Both the position numbers and the translations under genes were made by a program. DNA of 64,000 nucleotides. Origin: Nocardia sienata NBRC 100364. GTDB taxonomy: Bacteria; Actinomycetota; Actinomycetes; Mycobacteriales; Mycobacteriaceae. Below the pieces are notes generated by a model that had not been told where the DNA came from, ran no database searches, and saw only the letters and a list, made by a program, of their open reading frames with translations. This document shows, in pieces, positions 25,344 to 32,403 of this stretch (position 1 is its first letter; each line of letters starts with the position of its first letter). Where the stretch lies: contig NZ_BDBX01000053.1 of NCBI RefSeq assembly GCF_001613205.1, positions 1-64,000 of the forward strand, in the 5' to 3' direction.

Positions 25344-26018
25344 GTGAGTTTTCCACGGAGAACGGAGTGGTCGTTGAACAGTTCGCAATATGTCCAGTCG
25401 GTGGGTAGGGCAGCATCGGGGTGGCATCGGATGCTGTCGGTGGCCGCGGCCTGCGTGGCCGTGGCGGTGTGCCCGACCGGGGCCGGGGTGGCGCAGGCTC
25501 AGACGGACCTGCCTCCCGTCGGCGCGGAGATTCCCAGCTCGATGCTGGCTACCGGCAGCACCTTCGAATACCACGACAAGACCTTGACCCTCGACTTGCG
25601 AGGGGGGCTCCAACAGCGCGTCATGGAGAATCCCGAAGATCCGGTGAACAGCGTGCGGCTGCGCACCGTCGGGTTGAGGCTGCACGCGCCGATCGAAGAC
25701 GGTGGCGCGATCACCTTCGAGCAGAATGATGTCGATACCACGGTACCGAGCACGCTGAGGCTCACGCAGACCTCCCCGGCCCGCTACGAGGAGAAAGACC
25801 TGTTCGATTTCTCCGTGACGATCGAGCTGCCGGACCAGCAGGAGCCGGTGGTACTGCACACCAAGTCTCCGATGGTGCTGACCGCGGAACTCGCCCGGTA
25901 TCCGGCAGACGGTGAGATGTTCCGGCTCGAAGAACCGGTCGAGTTCGTCGACCCCAGCGACCCGGACACGGTCGCAGCCCGGCTGACCGCCTTCCCCTGT
26001 CAGCGCGGCCGCCCGTAG
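25344..26018 (+). CDS. Secreted hypothetical protein
   Basis: 224 residues from GTG 25344; a TTG at 25374 is an alternative start. N-terminal signal region (MLSVAAACVAVAVCPTGAGVAQAQ) followed by a beta-rich domain with no recognised family. The last cysteine is near the C-terminus (FPCQRGRP). It stands alone downstream of the arsenic island. Confidence 0.7.
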   Translation: MSFPRRTEWSLNSSQYVQSVGRAASGWHRMLSVAAACVAVAVCPTGAGVAQAQTDLPPVGAEIPSSMLATGSTFEYHDKTLTLDLRGGLQQRVMENPEDPVNSVRLRTVGLRLHAPIEDGGAITFEQNDVDTTVPSTLRLTQTSPARYEEKDLFDFSVTIELPDQQEPVVLHTKSPMVLTAELARYPADGEMFRLEEPVEFVDPSDPDTVAARLTAFPCQRGRP

Positions 26019-26502
26019 CCACGATGACCATGGCGGTCCTGGCCTCGCGACCCCGCCCCGGGGTCGATCCCCCTCGGTTGCAGCGGACCAGGCCAAGCAC
26101 CCGACTGCGACCGGGCGTGCGAGATCGCAGTCGGGTTGCTCGACCGCACTCGACGCCAACTGCACAGGTCAGTGCTCGGCCTGCGGCGGAGACGATGATG
26201 CGACCGAGACAGGCCAACCGGCCCAGTCGCCGTTAACCCCCCTGCACCGTGAACGGGTCGACTGGCCGCGAGATCCTCGGTCGGGCACGGACGACATATC
26301 ACCCTTACTGGCCGGAAAAGTCCGGTGACCTGCGGTGGAGGTGGAACGGGGTTCCCCAGGAATGTATGTCTCTTCTACATAGAGAGACATACTCCGCACG
26401 CCAGCCGATCTCCAGCGGTAGGTCTGCTGCCCGCCGGTGGTCATCAGGGTGAACCTGTCCGAATCGGACCGGTGTGCCGGATCATCGCGTCATACTTCGG
26501 TT
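26019..26502. other. Intergenic stretch, 484 bp, with one dyad
   Basis: No convincing gene. A minus-strand frame (26169-26444) exists but has no recognisable domain. The stretch around 26300-26400 is less GC-rich than its surroundings and contains the 29-bp dyad listed separately. Confidence 0.5.
26364..26392. promoter_or_regulatory. 29-bp dyad, operator- or hairpin-like
   Basis: GTATGTCTCT and AGAGACATAC are perfect 10-bp arms around a 9-base centre. Size and symmetry fit a TetR/GntR-like operator; no regulator gene is adjacent. Confidence 0.5.
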
Positions 26503-26853
26503 ATGGGGATCGAGTCGCCACGGAGGCATGCACGCGGGGGACGGCTGGGCGGCACCAATGTGAGGGCGGGTACCCGCTTCACCGACAGGCCCGCGCCTCG
26601 TCGGGGTGGCGGTCGCTCTCCCTACTATCACGGATCGCGCAGTGCCTCGGTCATGCCGACCCTGTGGGCCCTCGGTGCGCTCCTGATCGGCGGGATTCTC
26701 GTGCTGGTCGTGCTGACCCTCACCCACATGGACTCACCCACCGAGCGCACCGAGGGGCCTGTCGCGCCGTCGACGGTCGTGCCCGCGAAACCTGCTGCCC
26801 CGCCAGCGCCTGCTGCCCCGCCGCCGGCGTGCTTCCCTCTGGCGCCCTGCTGA
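26503..26853 (+). CDS. Small single-pass membrane protein
   Basis: 116 residues from ATG 26503 (a GTG at 26437 is possible). Basic N-terminus (SPRRHARGGRLGG), one membrane helix (LWALGALLIGGILVLVVLTL) and a Pro/Ala-rich outside tail ending PACFPLAPC with two cysteines. No family recognised; orientation inferred as N-in. Confidence 0.55.
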   Translation: MGIESPRRHARGGRLGGTNVRAGTRFTDRPAPRRGGGRSPYYHGSRSASVMPTLWALGALLIGGILVLVVLTLTHMDSPTERTEGPVAPSTVVPAKPAAPPAPAAPPPACFPLAPC

Positions 26854-26994
26854 CGGCAGCGACTCCCCGCGTTTGACAGGCGACCAGGAGACTCCGCGCC
26901 ACGCCGGGTCCGCTCCTCCGGGCGGCGAATACCGATATCGAGACAGGATTGCGCGAACCCTCCACCAAGGTTTTCCCGGGCCGGCATCGGTCTC

Positions 26995-27012
26995 TCGAAA
27001 CCTTGGTTCCGA
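26995..27012. repeat. Near-palindrome related to 25157-25174
   Basis: TCGAAACCTTGGTTCCGA differs from the perfect palindrome at 25157 by two bases, one of them in the central dinucleotide. Same orientation on the + strand. Possible serine-recombinase or regulator site. Confidence 0.5.
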
Positions 27013-27082
27013 GACGGTCAGGCGACATGGTTTTCGGACACACCCGCGCGGTCGCTGCGCATGGCTGCATGTAGGCCGGTCG

Positions 27083-27184
27083 TGTGCAGGAACCGATGCA
27101 TCTATGGACACGGGCGCCTAAACCATCGCTGGTGAACGATGAATTCCAGCGAAAAGTTGTCCATGAGATTTCCCTTTTTTGACG
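27083..27184 (+). repeat. Resolution-site-like repeat, copy A
   Basis: Begins with a 28-bp dyad-like element (TGTGCAGGAACC... ending ATGGACA) whose half-sites are related. At 27125 it has ATCGCTGGT, inside a hairpin TCGCTGG/CCAGCGA (27126-27152), and a third TGTCCAT...TTTTGACG element starts at 27158. Copy B at 30063 has the same parts with the same spacing (24 of 28 bases identical in the first element). The layout is like the sub-sites of a Tn3-family res. Confidence 0.65.
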
Positions 27185-27463
27185 CCGGATACGAGGACTC
27201 GTCAGCGATGAGGCCGAAGGGGCGGCGGCCCTACGAGTGATGCCAGACGATCTACGACCTCGACCAGCGGCCTGCAGGTGTTGATCTCCATGGTCGCCAC
27301 CGAGCGCAGCAGCGGCTCGATCTCTGCGGTATCGGCCGCAATCGTAGGGTCATAAGCGTCCCTTTCGTGGACACTGGGCGCTGCTGTTCCGCGCCTCCTC
27401 GGCCATCACTGGGCGAGGCGGCCCGCCCGGGGGCTCATCCGATCAACGTGTTGTGGGCCGCGG

Positions 27464-27865
27464 TCATTTCCTGGCAGTAGCGGGCGCGGGCGGCCTCGGG
27501 CAGTCGTGGCAGCAGTGGTCCTTTCCGGCGGGGTGATCGCAGCAGGCGAACTGCCAGGCGACCGCGGCTGCGGACGACACTTCGATCACCGGGTCCAGGC
27601 CGAACCCGATCAGCGCGGTCGAGGAGACCCGAGTGCCTTCGGACAGGGCGTCGATCGCTTCGATGAGGTTGTAGGTGATGGTCGCGGCGACGAACCAGCG
27701 GATCCGCCGCGCCAGGACTGCTTTCCGGTCCGGATCCGGTCCGGATCCGGACCGGTGATGGTCACTGCGCAGGGTGATCTCGCCGGTGTCGCGGCGGCGG
27801 ATGAGTTCTTCGCGGGTGATGGCATCGTCGGGGGATCGAGGATTTCTGCGGCAGCGCTGACCCAC
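27464..27865 (-). pseudogene. Truncated cation diffusion facilitator with Cys/His-rich tail
   Basis: 133 residues. The segment RRIRWFVAATITYNLIEAIDAL and ALIGFGLDPVIEVSSAAAVAWQF is the N-terminal two-helix part of a CDF-family metal exporter, which is normally about 200-300 residues. After AWQF the sequence departs into CCDHPAGKDHCCHDCPRP and stops. Either a frameshifted remnant or a short protein with a metal-binding tail. It lies between the two res-like repeats. Confidence 0.7.
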
Positions 27866-27893
27866 CCCGGGCGGGCCGGCTGGTACTACGAGG

Positions 27894-28559
27894 TCATTCC
27901 CCGATACGTCCGGCCAGTCGTGCCCGGCCCGGCCCGGTGAGCTCGGCGGTGATGCCGCGGCGGCCGGCCATCGCCATCAACAACGCCTCACCGGGACCCG
28001 AGACCAGCGGCCCTTTCCCGCTCGACCACTCCAGATCGGTGGCCTCCAACCGCAGCCCGCGGATACGCCACGGCACCCCGAGCCGGGGGTTGGTGCGCAC
28101 CGCGGTCAACACCCGGACCAAGCGGTGCGGCGGAATCTGCCGGGGCAGACCGAGTCCGCGGCGGATGTCCTGATGGTGGATGGTGCCGTCGACCAGCCCG
28201 ATCATGCCCCCGAACCCCGCGGTCAGCCCGCTCGGGCGCAGGTGCGTCGTGAGCATTTCCAGCAGCTGCTCAGGGGTGCGGGAGGCCAGTTCGTCGACTC
28301 CGACCTGGTTGGTCCACAACACCCGGCCCCGCACGAACCGCGCGGCCAGCGCGACGGGCCCGAGATCTTCGTAGCTGATCATGTGCGCGACCACGTCCCG
28401 GACCCGCCACCGCGCACACGGGGTCGGCATCTCCCACTGCTGTGGGGTCAAGGTCGCCAGCAGCGCCGCGAGTTCCCGGCGTTCGGCCTCGGCCATGTCC
28501 ATATCGCTCATAAGGTCCGCTCCCGGCTCGGCCCGGCCGGCCCGGGCATTGCCGGTCAT
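27894..28559 (-). CDS. Maleylpyruvate-isomerase/DinB-type mycothiol-dependent enzyme
   Basis: 221 residues from ATG 28559, which overlaps the SRPBCC stop as ATGA. N-terminal helical-bundle domain (TLTPQQWEMPTPCARWRVRDVVAHMISYEDLG) with the W-x-V-x-D-V-x-x-H pattern of metal/mycothiol enzymes, and HHQDIRRGLGLP giving further ligands. Likely a mycothiol S-transferase or isomerase. Third gene of an arsR-SRPBCC-enzyme operon. Confidence 0.8.
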   Translation of the reverse strand: MTGNARAGRAEPGADLMSDMDMAEAERRELAALLATLTPQQWEMPTPCARWRVRDVVAHMISYEDLGPVALAARFVRGRVLWTNQVGVDELASRTPEQLLEMLTTHLRPSGLTAGFGGMIGLVDGTIHHQDIRRGLGLPRQIPPHRLVRVLTAVRTNPRLGVPWRIRGLRLEATDLEWSSGKGPLVSGPGEALLMAMAGRRGITAELTGPGRARLAGRIGE

Positions 28560-29041
28560 GCTCGTGCTCCGGCGATCTCGGCGAACCGCGCCAGCACCGT
28601 GCTCCACCCGCCGCCGCGTTCGACGATGGTGTCGCGAATTGCCTTTCCTTCCACCAGCCGGTCCAGGTGGCGGTGCTCGAGGGTGAGCACGGTCTGCTCC
28701 GGCGCCTCCGCGGTGAACCGGAACTCGATCTCACTGGCCCGCGCCGGATCCGGGTCGAAGCGCCAGAGGCCGTTGATCTGCCAGGTCACCACGATCCGAT
28801 GCGGCGGATCCCACACCAGCACCCGCCCCCAATCGCACTCCGAACCATCGACACCACGCTCGAACCAACGCCCACCCACCCTGGGCTCCAGGATCGCGTC
28901 GGCCATCTCGGCCGCGCCGATGTGATACGCCGACGGCCACCAGTCACCGAACGACTCGGTGAAAAACGCGAACGCCTTCTCCAACGGCAACGGCACACTC
29001 GCGCTGCCCTGCAACGCAGCCAACGGGGTCGGTGTGGTCAT
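28556..29041 (-). CDS. SRPBCC (AHSA1-like) family protein
   Basis: 161 residues. START/Bet v 1-like fold with ASVPLPLEKAFAFFTESFGDWWP, GRVLVWDPPHRIVVTWQI and GWSTVLARFAEIAGA, typical of the activator-of-Hsp90-like group usually found with an ArsR regulator. Overlaps both neighbours as ATGA. Binds a hydrophobic ligand of unknown identity. Confidence 0.85.
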   Translation of the reverse strand: MTTPTPLAALQGSASVPLPLEKAFAFFTESFGDWWPSAYHIGAAEMADAILEPRVGGRWFERGVDGSECDWGRVLVWDPPHRIVVTWQINGLWRFDPDPARASEIEFRFTAEAPEQTVLTLEHRHLDRLVEGKAIRDTIVERGGGWSTVLARFAEIAGARA

Positions 29042-29376
29042 CGATTCGGCTCCTGTTCGGTCGTGTCGGCGGCCGCGGCCTCGGCGGCCTTCTGGAAAGC
29101 AGCCAGCGAGTGATCCCAGATACGCTGGAAATACGCCCGGATACCGGCCAGCCCGTCCGGGTCGATCCGATAGATCCGCCGGGTGCCCTGCGGCTCGACG
29201 ATCACCAGACCGCCCTCCCGCAACACCCTCAGATGCTGCGACACCGCCTGACGTGTGATCGGCAACGACTCGGCCAGCTCACCCACCGATGCCGGCCGCC
29301 GCGCGACCCGCTCGAAGATCTCCCGACGCATCGGATCCCCCAGGATTCCCGGATCCACATCTCTGAAAGACTCCAC
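29038..29376 (-). CDS. ArsR family regulator without metal-site cysteines
   Basis: 112 residues. Winged helix DPMRREIFERVARRPASVGELAESLPITRQAVSQHLRVLREGGLV. No cysteines, so it is unlikely to sense metal; this subgroup regulates SRPBCC genes. First gene of the three-gene operon 29376-27894. Confidence 0.88.
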   Translation of the reverse strand: MESFRDVDPGILGDPMRREIFERVARRPASVGELAESLPITRQAVSQHLRVLREGGLVIVEPQGTRRIYRIDPDGLAGIRAYFQRIWDHSLAAFQKAAEAAAADTTEQEPNR

Positions 29377-29652
29377 TTTCGTAAGTGTGCACTTGCATTA
29401 GGCGGCGCGCAAGACCGCGACAGAACTCGGGCTCCAAGGTCGCCGCACCCGGGCGCCACCGCCCCTACGGAACGATACGAACATCTTCCGACCCCGACCG
29501 ACGTCCGCATCCGCCGATGAGTGACGTCGGAGATGGCCGATGGAACCACACGTATCTTCTGCCGTCGGGAACCCATACGCGCGGATCGACGTCCAAGAGT
29601 TCGACGGGTCCGATTCGGGCTCGGTCTCGAAATATCGAACGAGGGGGTCCTG

Positions 29653-30000
29653 ATGAAAAGGTCGATGAACCGGGCGCTGATAAGGGCACTCGCCGCAGCT
29701 GCCATCGCCGTGGCCGGCCTCGGTGCCATCGCCGTCGACCCGGGTCTTGCGAAGGCCACAGGTGCCGGTGGTGGGAGCTGCCTGGCGAACGAGGTGTTCG
29801 ACCAAGGCAGGGATCCGAACAGGTACGACCTGTACCTGTGTGTCACCGCGACCAAGGAAGAGTGCACGGCCTGGGCGGAGCGGACAGCCGCCGCGGTCGG
29901 CGGGCACGTCATCCCGGACACGTGCAAGTACGTCGAGGCAGGCGCGAGCGACTGGTCCCATCCGGCCGGGTTCTACGGCGCCGTCGCCCGCTACAAATAA
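29653..30000 (+). CDS. Small secreted four-cysteine protein
   Basis: 115 residues from ATG 29653 preceded by GAGGGGG. Signal peptide (RALAAAAIAVAGLGAIAVDPGLAKA). The mature part of about 80 residues has cysteines in GGGSC, YLC, EEC and DTC, enough for two disulfides, and is acidic and compact. No family recognised. Located inside the res-flanked segment. Confidence 0.65.
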   Translation: MKRSMNRALIRALAAAAIAVAGLGAIAVDPGLAKATGAGGGSCLANEVFDQGRDPNRYDLYLCVTATKEECTAWAERTAAAVGGHVIPDTCKYVEAGASDWSHPAGFYGAVARYK

Positions 30001-30062
30001 CAGGACCCTGGATCTTCGCCGAGGGGCTGAGAGACCCGCGAGTTGATACCGAGCGCCACCAC

Positions 30063-30165
30063 TGTGCAAGAACCGATGCATTTTTGGACGCTACTCTGCG
30101 ATTTATCGCTGGTCAGCGAGATTTCAGCTGAAAATTCGTCCATAGCCGCCATCATTTGTTGAACA
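30063..30165 (+). repeat. Resolution-site-like repeat, copy B
   Basis: Same element order and spacing as copy A: a 28-bp TGTGCAAGAACC...TTTTTGGACG element, ATCGCTGGT at 30105 and CGTCCAT at 30137. Internal palindromes TCGCTG/CAGCGA and TTCAGCTGAA lie in the middle. Both copies face the same way, as expected for sites that a resolvase can use for deletion. Confidence 0.65.
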
Positions 30166-30227
30166 GTCGGGCCGAAACGGGCTCCGGCAGGCGAACGCCC
30201 CCGGTCGGCCGAAACCGTACTGTTCAA
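30159..30227. repeat. Inverted repeat TTGAACAGT / ACTGTTCAA
   Basis: Perfect 9-bp arms (30159-30167 and 30219-30227) separated by 51 bp. Could be paired regulator half-sites or the end of a mobile element. Confidence 0.5.
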
Positions 30228-30249
30228 AAAACGCGTCGTAAAGTCCGAG

Positions 30250-30282
30250 TGTCCATAACTGGAGGAGGGGCTTTTCTGGACA
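30250..30282. repeat. 33-bp TGTCCA...TGGACA dyad
   Basis: The outer 6-bp arms match the half-site ends of the res-like repeats; its length is close to the 34-bp sub-site II of Tn3-type res sites. Confidence 0.45.
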
Positions 30283-30332
30283 TTGAGTCGACGGGTGCTG
30301 TGGGCCGCGCGACACGAGTCCGCCGGGTGTCC

Positions 30333-30713
30333 TCATCTGATGCCGGCGCCGGCCTCGTATGTGTCGTAGGCCCACTTGTTCAAAGGGTCGATCTCCTCTT
30401 CGCTGATGCCGTGTTCTTCCGCTCGCTCCAGCAGTTCCATCGCCAGTTCTGAGCGCTTCACCAACTCCAGGACCTCGTATTCGGAGGTTTCGATGAAGGC
30501 GTAGGCGCCCAGAAGCGCCAGCGGGCCGCGTACTTCGGGATCGAGTGCCGGATTATCGAGCTGGAGGTAGGCACCCCAGGCGATTTTCTCCCACCGGTCA
30601 GGATCGGTCGATGACCGATGGGCGGGATCGAAGTACTCGGCCAACGGCTCGGGTAGCCGTCCCGATTCGACGAGGGCGAGAGCGGTCGCTGGCATCGATG
30701 GTAGGTCGAACAA
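30333..30713 (-). CDS. Hypothetical acidic protein
   Basis: About 126 residues. TTG at 30713 is chosen because AGGAGG stands 5 bases upstream; longer starts are unsupported. Mostly helical and acidic (LALLGAYAFIETSEYEVLELVKRSELAMELLERAEEHG). Unknown family. It faces away from the recombinase gene, 136 bp from the leader ORF. Confidence 0.6.
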   Translation of the reverse strand: MFDLPSMPATALALVESGRLPEPLAEYFDPAHRSSTDPDRWEKIAWGAYLQLDNPALDPEVRGPLALLGAYAFIETSEYEVLELVKRSELAMELLERAEEHGISEEEIDPLNKWAYDTYEAGAGIR

Positions 30714-30849
30714 TCTTTCCTCCTGCGTGATCGACTGGGCTCGGCGGAAACGAGCAGTTCGCCGCCGAGCTCCGGACAGCGGGAGGCTATCAGCGGACCG
30801 GGACAACCTGTTCAGGTAATTCGCCCACCCTTTTCTGTACGATCGCGGG

Positions 30850-30927
30850 GTGACGGCTACCGATGCGCTCGAACCGCTTTCCCTCGACGGCGATGCCCTG
30901 GACCCGATCGGTGGGGGAGAGTACTGA
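30850..30927 (+). CDS. Leader ORF overlapping the recombinase start
   Basis: GTG 30850 opens a 25-codon frame (VTATDALEPLSLDGDALDP...) ending in TAC TGA at 30925-30927. The recombinase frame begins at the overlapping CTG. A single extra base here would fuse both into one protein, so it may be a coupled leader, a programmed frameshift, or a mutated N-terminus. Confidence 0.4.
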   Translation: MTATDALEPLSLDGDALDPIGGGEY

Positions 30928-31526
30928 TCGGGTACGCCCGCGTCTCGACCCGCGACCAGAACCTCGACCGGCAGACCCGCGCCCTGAAGGCGGCCGGATG
31001 CAAGAAGGTGTTCGCCGACAAGAAGTCAGGCAAGGATGTCGAGCGCGAACAGCTCGCGAGGTGCTTAAACTACATGCGCGCCGGCGACACCCTCGTGGTC
31101 GCCTCGCTGGACCGGCTCGGCCGCTCTCTGCAGGACCTGATCTCGATCGTGGCCGACCTGCGGCGCCGCGGCATCGGGTTCCGGTCGCTGCACGAATCAC
31201 TCGACACCACCACCCCCGGCGGGCGCCTGGTCTTTCACGTCTTCGCCGCGCTGGCCGAATTCATCCGCGGACTGATCGTCGACGGCACCCACGAGGGCCT
31301 GGCCGCGGCCCGGGCCCGCGGGCAGCGCCTCGGCCGGCCACCGGCCATGACCGATGAACAGGTCCGCCAGGCACGCGCGTTGCTCACCCGGCCCGACGAA
31401 TCGGTGTCCTCGATCGCGCGGCTGCTGGGAGTTTCGCGGACCACGCTGTACAAGTACCTGCCCGAACTCACGCGCAACGGCCCGGCCGGCCCACCCCAAA
31501 CGGCGCAACATCCCTGGTTGCCATAG
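30924..31526 (+). CDS. Serine recombinase (resolvase/invertase family)
   Basis: About 200 residues. N-terminal catalytic domain with IGYARVSTRDQNLDRQ (catalytic Ser8, Arg6), VASLDRLGRSLQDL and GRLVFHVFAALAEFIRGLI. The C-terminal HTH is SSIARLLGVSRTTLYKYL. No ATG/GTG/TTG precedes the conserved start; CTG 30924 with GGGGGAG upstream is the best candidate. An internal ATG-like start would remove the active site. It is the natural partner of the res-like repeats at 27083 and 30063. Confidence 0.85.
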   Translation: MIGYARVSTRDQNLDRQTRALKAAGCKKVFADKKSGKDVEREQLARCLNYMRAGDTLVVASLDRLGRSLQDLISIVADLRRRGIGFRSLHESLDTTTPGGRLVFHVFAALAEFIRGLIVDGTHEGLAAARARGQRLGRPPAMTDEQVRQARALLTRPDESVSSIARLLGVSRTTLYKYLPELTRNGPAGPPQTAQHPWLP

Positions 31527-31544
31527 GGGCCGTAGGGCCCTGGC

Positions 31545-32072
31545 TCAGCGCGGGCGTGCCACGTTCTGGGGGAACTGCCCCTCTACGTTGCCGGCTGGGT
31601 TGTAGAGGCCGACGACGACGGTGTAGCCGCCCTCCGAGGCGTACCCGATACCGAGTCGGGTGCTGGCCTTCCACACCAACTGCGTGAAATGACCCGTCGC
31701 CATGCTGAACCCGGGGTTGTTGAAGTCGTATTCCTTGACCTCGTCGTACCACATCTTCGTGCCCATCTGGACAAAGGAGACAGCGTCCCAGCTGCCCTGT
31801 CCCCCGACGAGGTTCTCCCCGGCCCCGTTCTTGTAGGGGCAGCTGTGATCGATCGTTTTCTTGGCGGCGTAGTACTTCGCGCATTGCGTGGCCTGGTTGT
31901 TCAGGTTCTGGGTCAAGGCCATGGCCGGGGAGCCGTGCTTGGCCCGGTAGTTGTTGTGCAGGGTGAGCCCGGTCTGCGCGTAATCGCTCTGTCCGGCGGC
32001 AGGGCCCCCGCCGGTGACGAGCGCGGCGAGCACCACCGCGGCAATAACCGATACCAATCGACCGACACGCAC
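31545..32072 (-). CDS. Secreted CAP-domain (SCP/PR-1) protein
   Basis: 175 residues from GTG 32072 with GGGAGG 5 bases upstream. Signal peptide (LVSVIAAVVLAALVTGGGPAAG) then a CAP domain with LHNNYRAKHGSPAM, GENLVGG, and the signature GHFTQLVWKASTRLGIGYA. Convergent with the recombinase. Bacterial CAP proteins are extracellular, of unclear activity (lipid or peptidoglycan binding). Confidence 0.88.
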   Translation of the reverse strand: MRVGRLVSVIAAVVLAALVTGGGPAAGQSDYAQTGLTLHNNYRAKHGSPAMALTQNLNNQATQCAKYYAAKKTIDHSCPYKNGAGENLVGGQGSWDAVSFVQMGTKMWYDEVKEYDFNNPGFSMATGHFTQLVWKASTRLGIGYASEGGYTVVVGLYNPAGNVEGQFPQNVARPR

Positions 32073-32403
32073 GACGACCTCCCGAGACAGAGCAGCACAC
32101 AACAGGAATGAAGCACACGGACCTCCGAACACCCACAGGCCGTGAGCGTTTCGGGATCAGGTGAGCATACTCGCACTCGCTGCACTGCTCCTCGAATCCC
32201 CCGACATGCACTCGACCCCGGCAGCAGGCGACCCCGAAGGCGGTACAGCAAAGGCTGGGCACCGCCTCCATCCCACCCGAACCGAGCGACCGGACGACTC
32301 GATATCCGGCGAATATCGCCTCCCGCAGCCGGCGTCACGCCTCGACCTCCTGCGGACAACGCTACGGGAGCGGCACCCGTCCCACCGGCCGAGCGGACCG
32401 GGC
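32073..32403. other. Intergenic stretch, 331 bp
   Basis: Upstream of the CAP gene and downstream of the QueG-like gene. No gene or clear hairpin seen; a short + strand frame from 32161 is mainly a shadow of the QueG-like gene. Confidence 0.4.

Larger units (their letters stand above)
26854..27463. other. Intergenic stretch, 610 bp, with recombination-site-like repeats and a gene remnant
   Basis: Contains the near-palindrome at 26995-27012 and repeat copy A at 27083-27184. On the minus strand, about 27202-27372, an open frame without a start reads like protein (DPTIAADTAEIEPLLRSVAT then EINTCRPLVEVVDRL) and stops at TGA; this looks like a decayed gene end. Confidence 0.45.
30001..30332. other. 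Intergenic stretch, 332 bp, almost all repeat and dyad sequence
   Basis: Holds repeat copy B (30063-30165), an inverted repeat TTGAACAGT/ACTGTTCAA (30159-30227) and a TGTCCA/TGGACA dyad (30250-30282). No gene. Confidence 0.6.

Noticed and set aside
26169..26444. Minus-strand frame of 91 residues
   Set aside because: No domain, overlaps the 26364 dyad, poor start context.
25157..27012. CRISPR array suspected from repeated palindromes
   Set aside because: Only two copies, 1.8 kb apart, with no regular spacers or cas genes.
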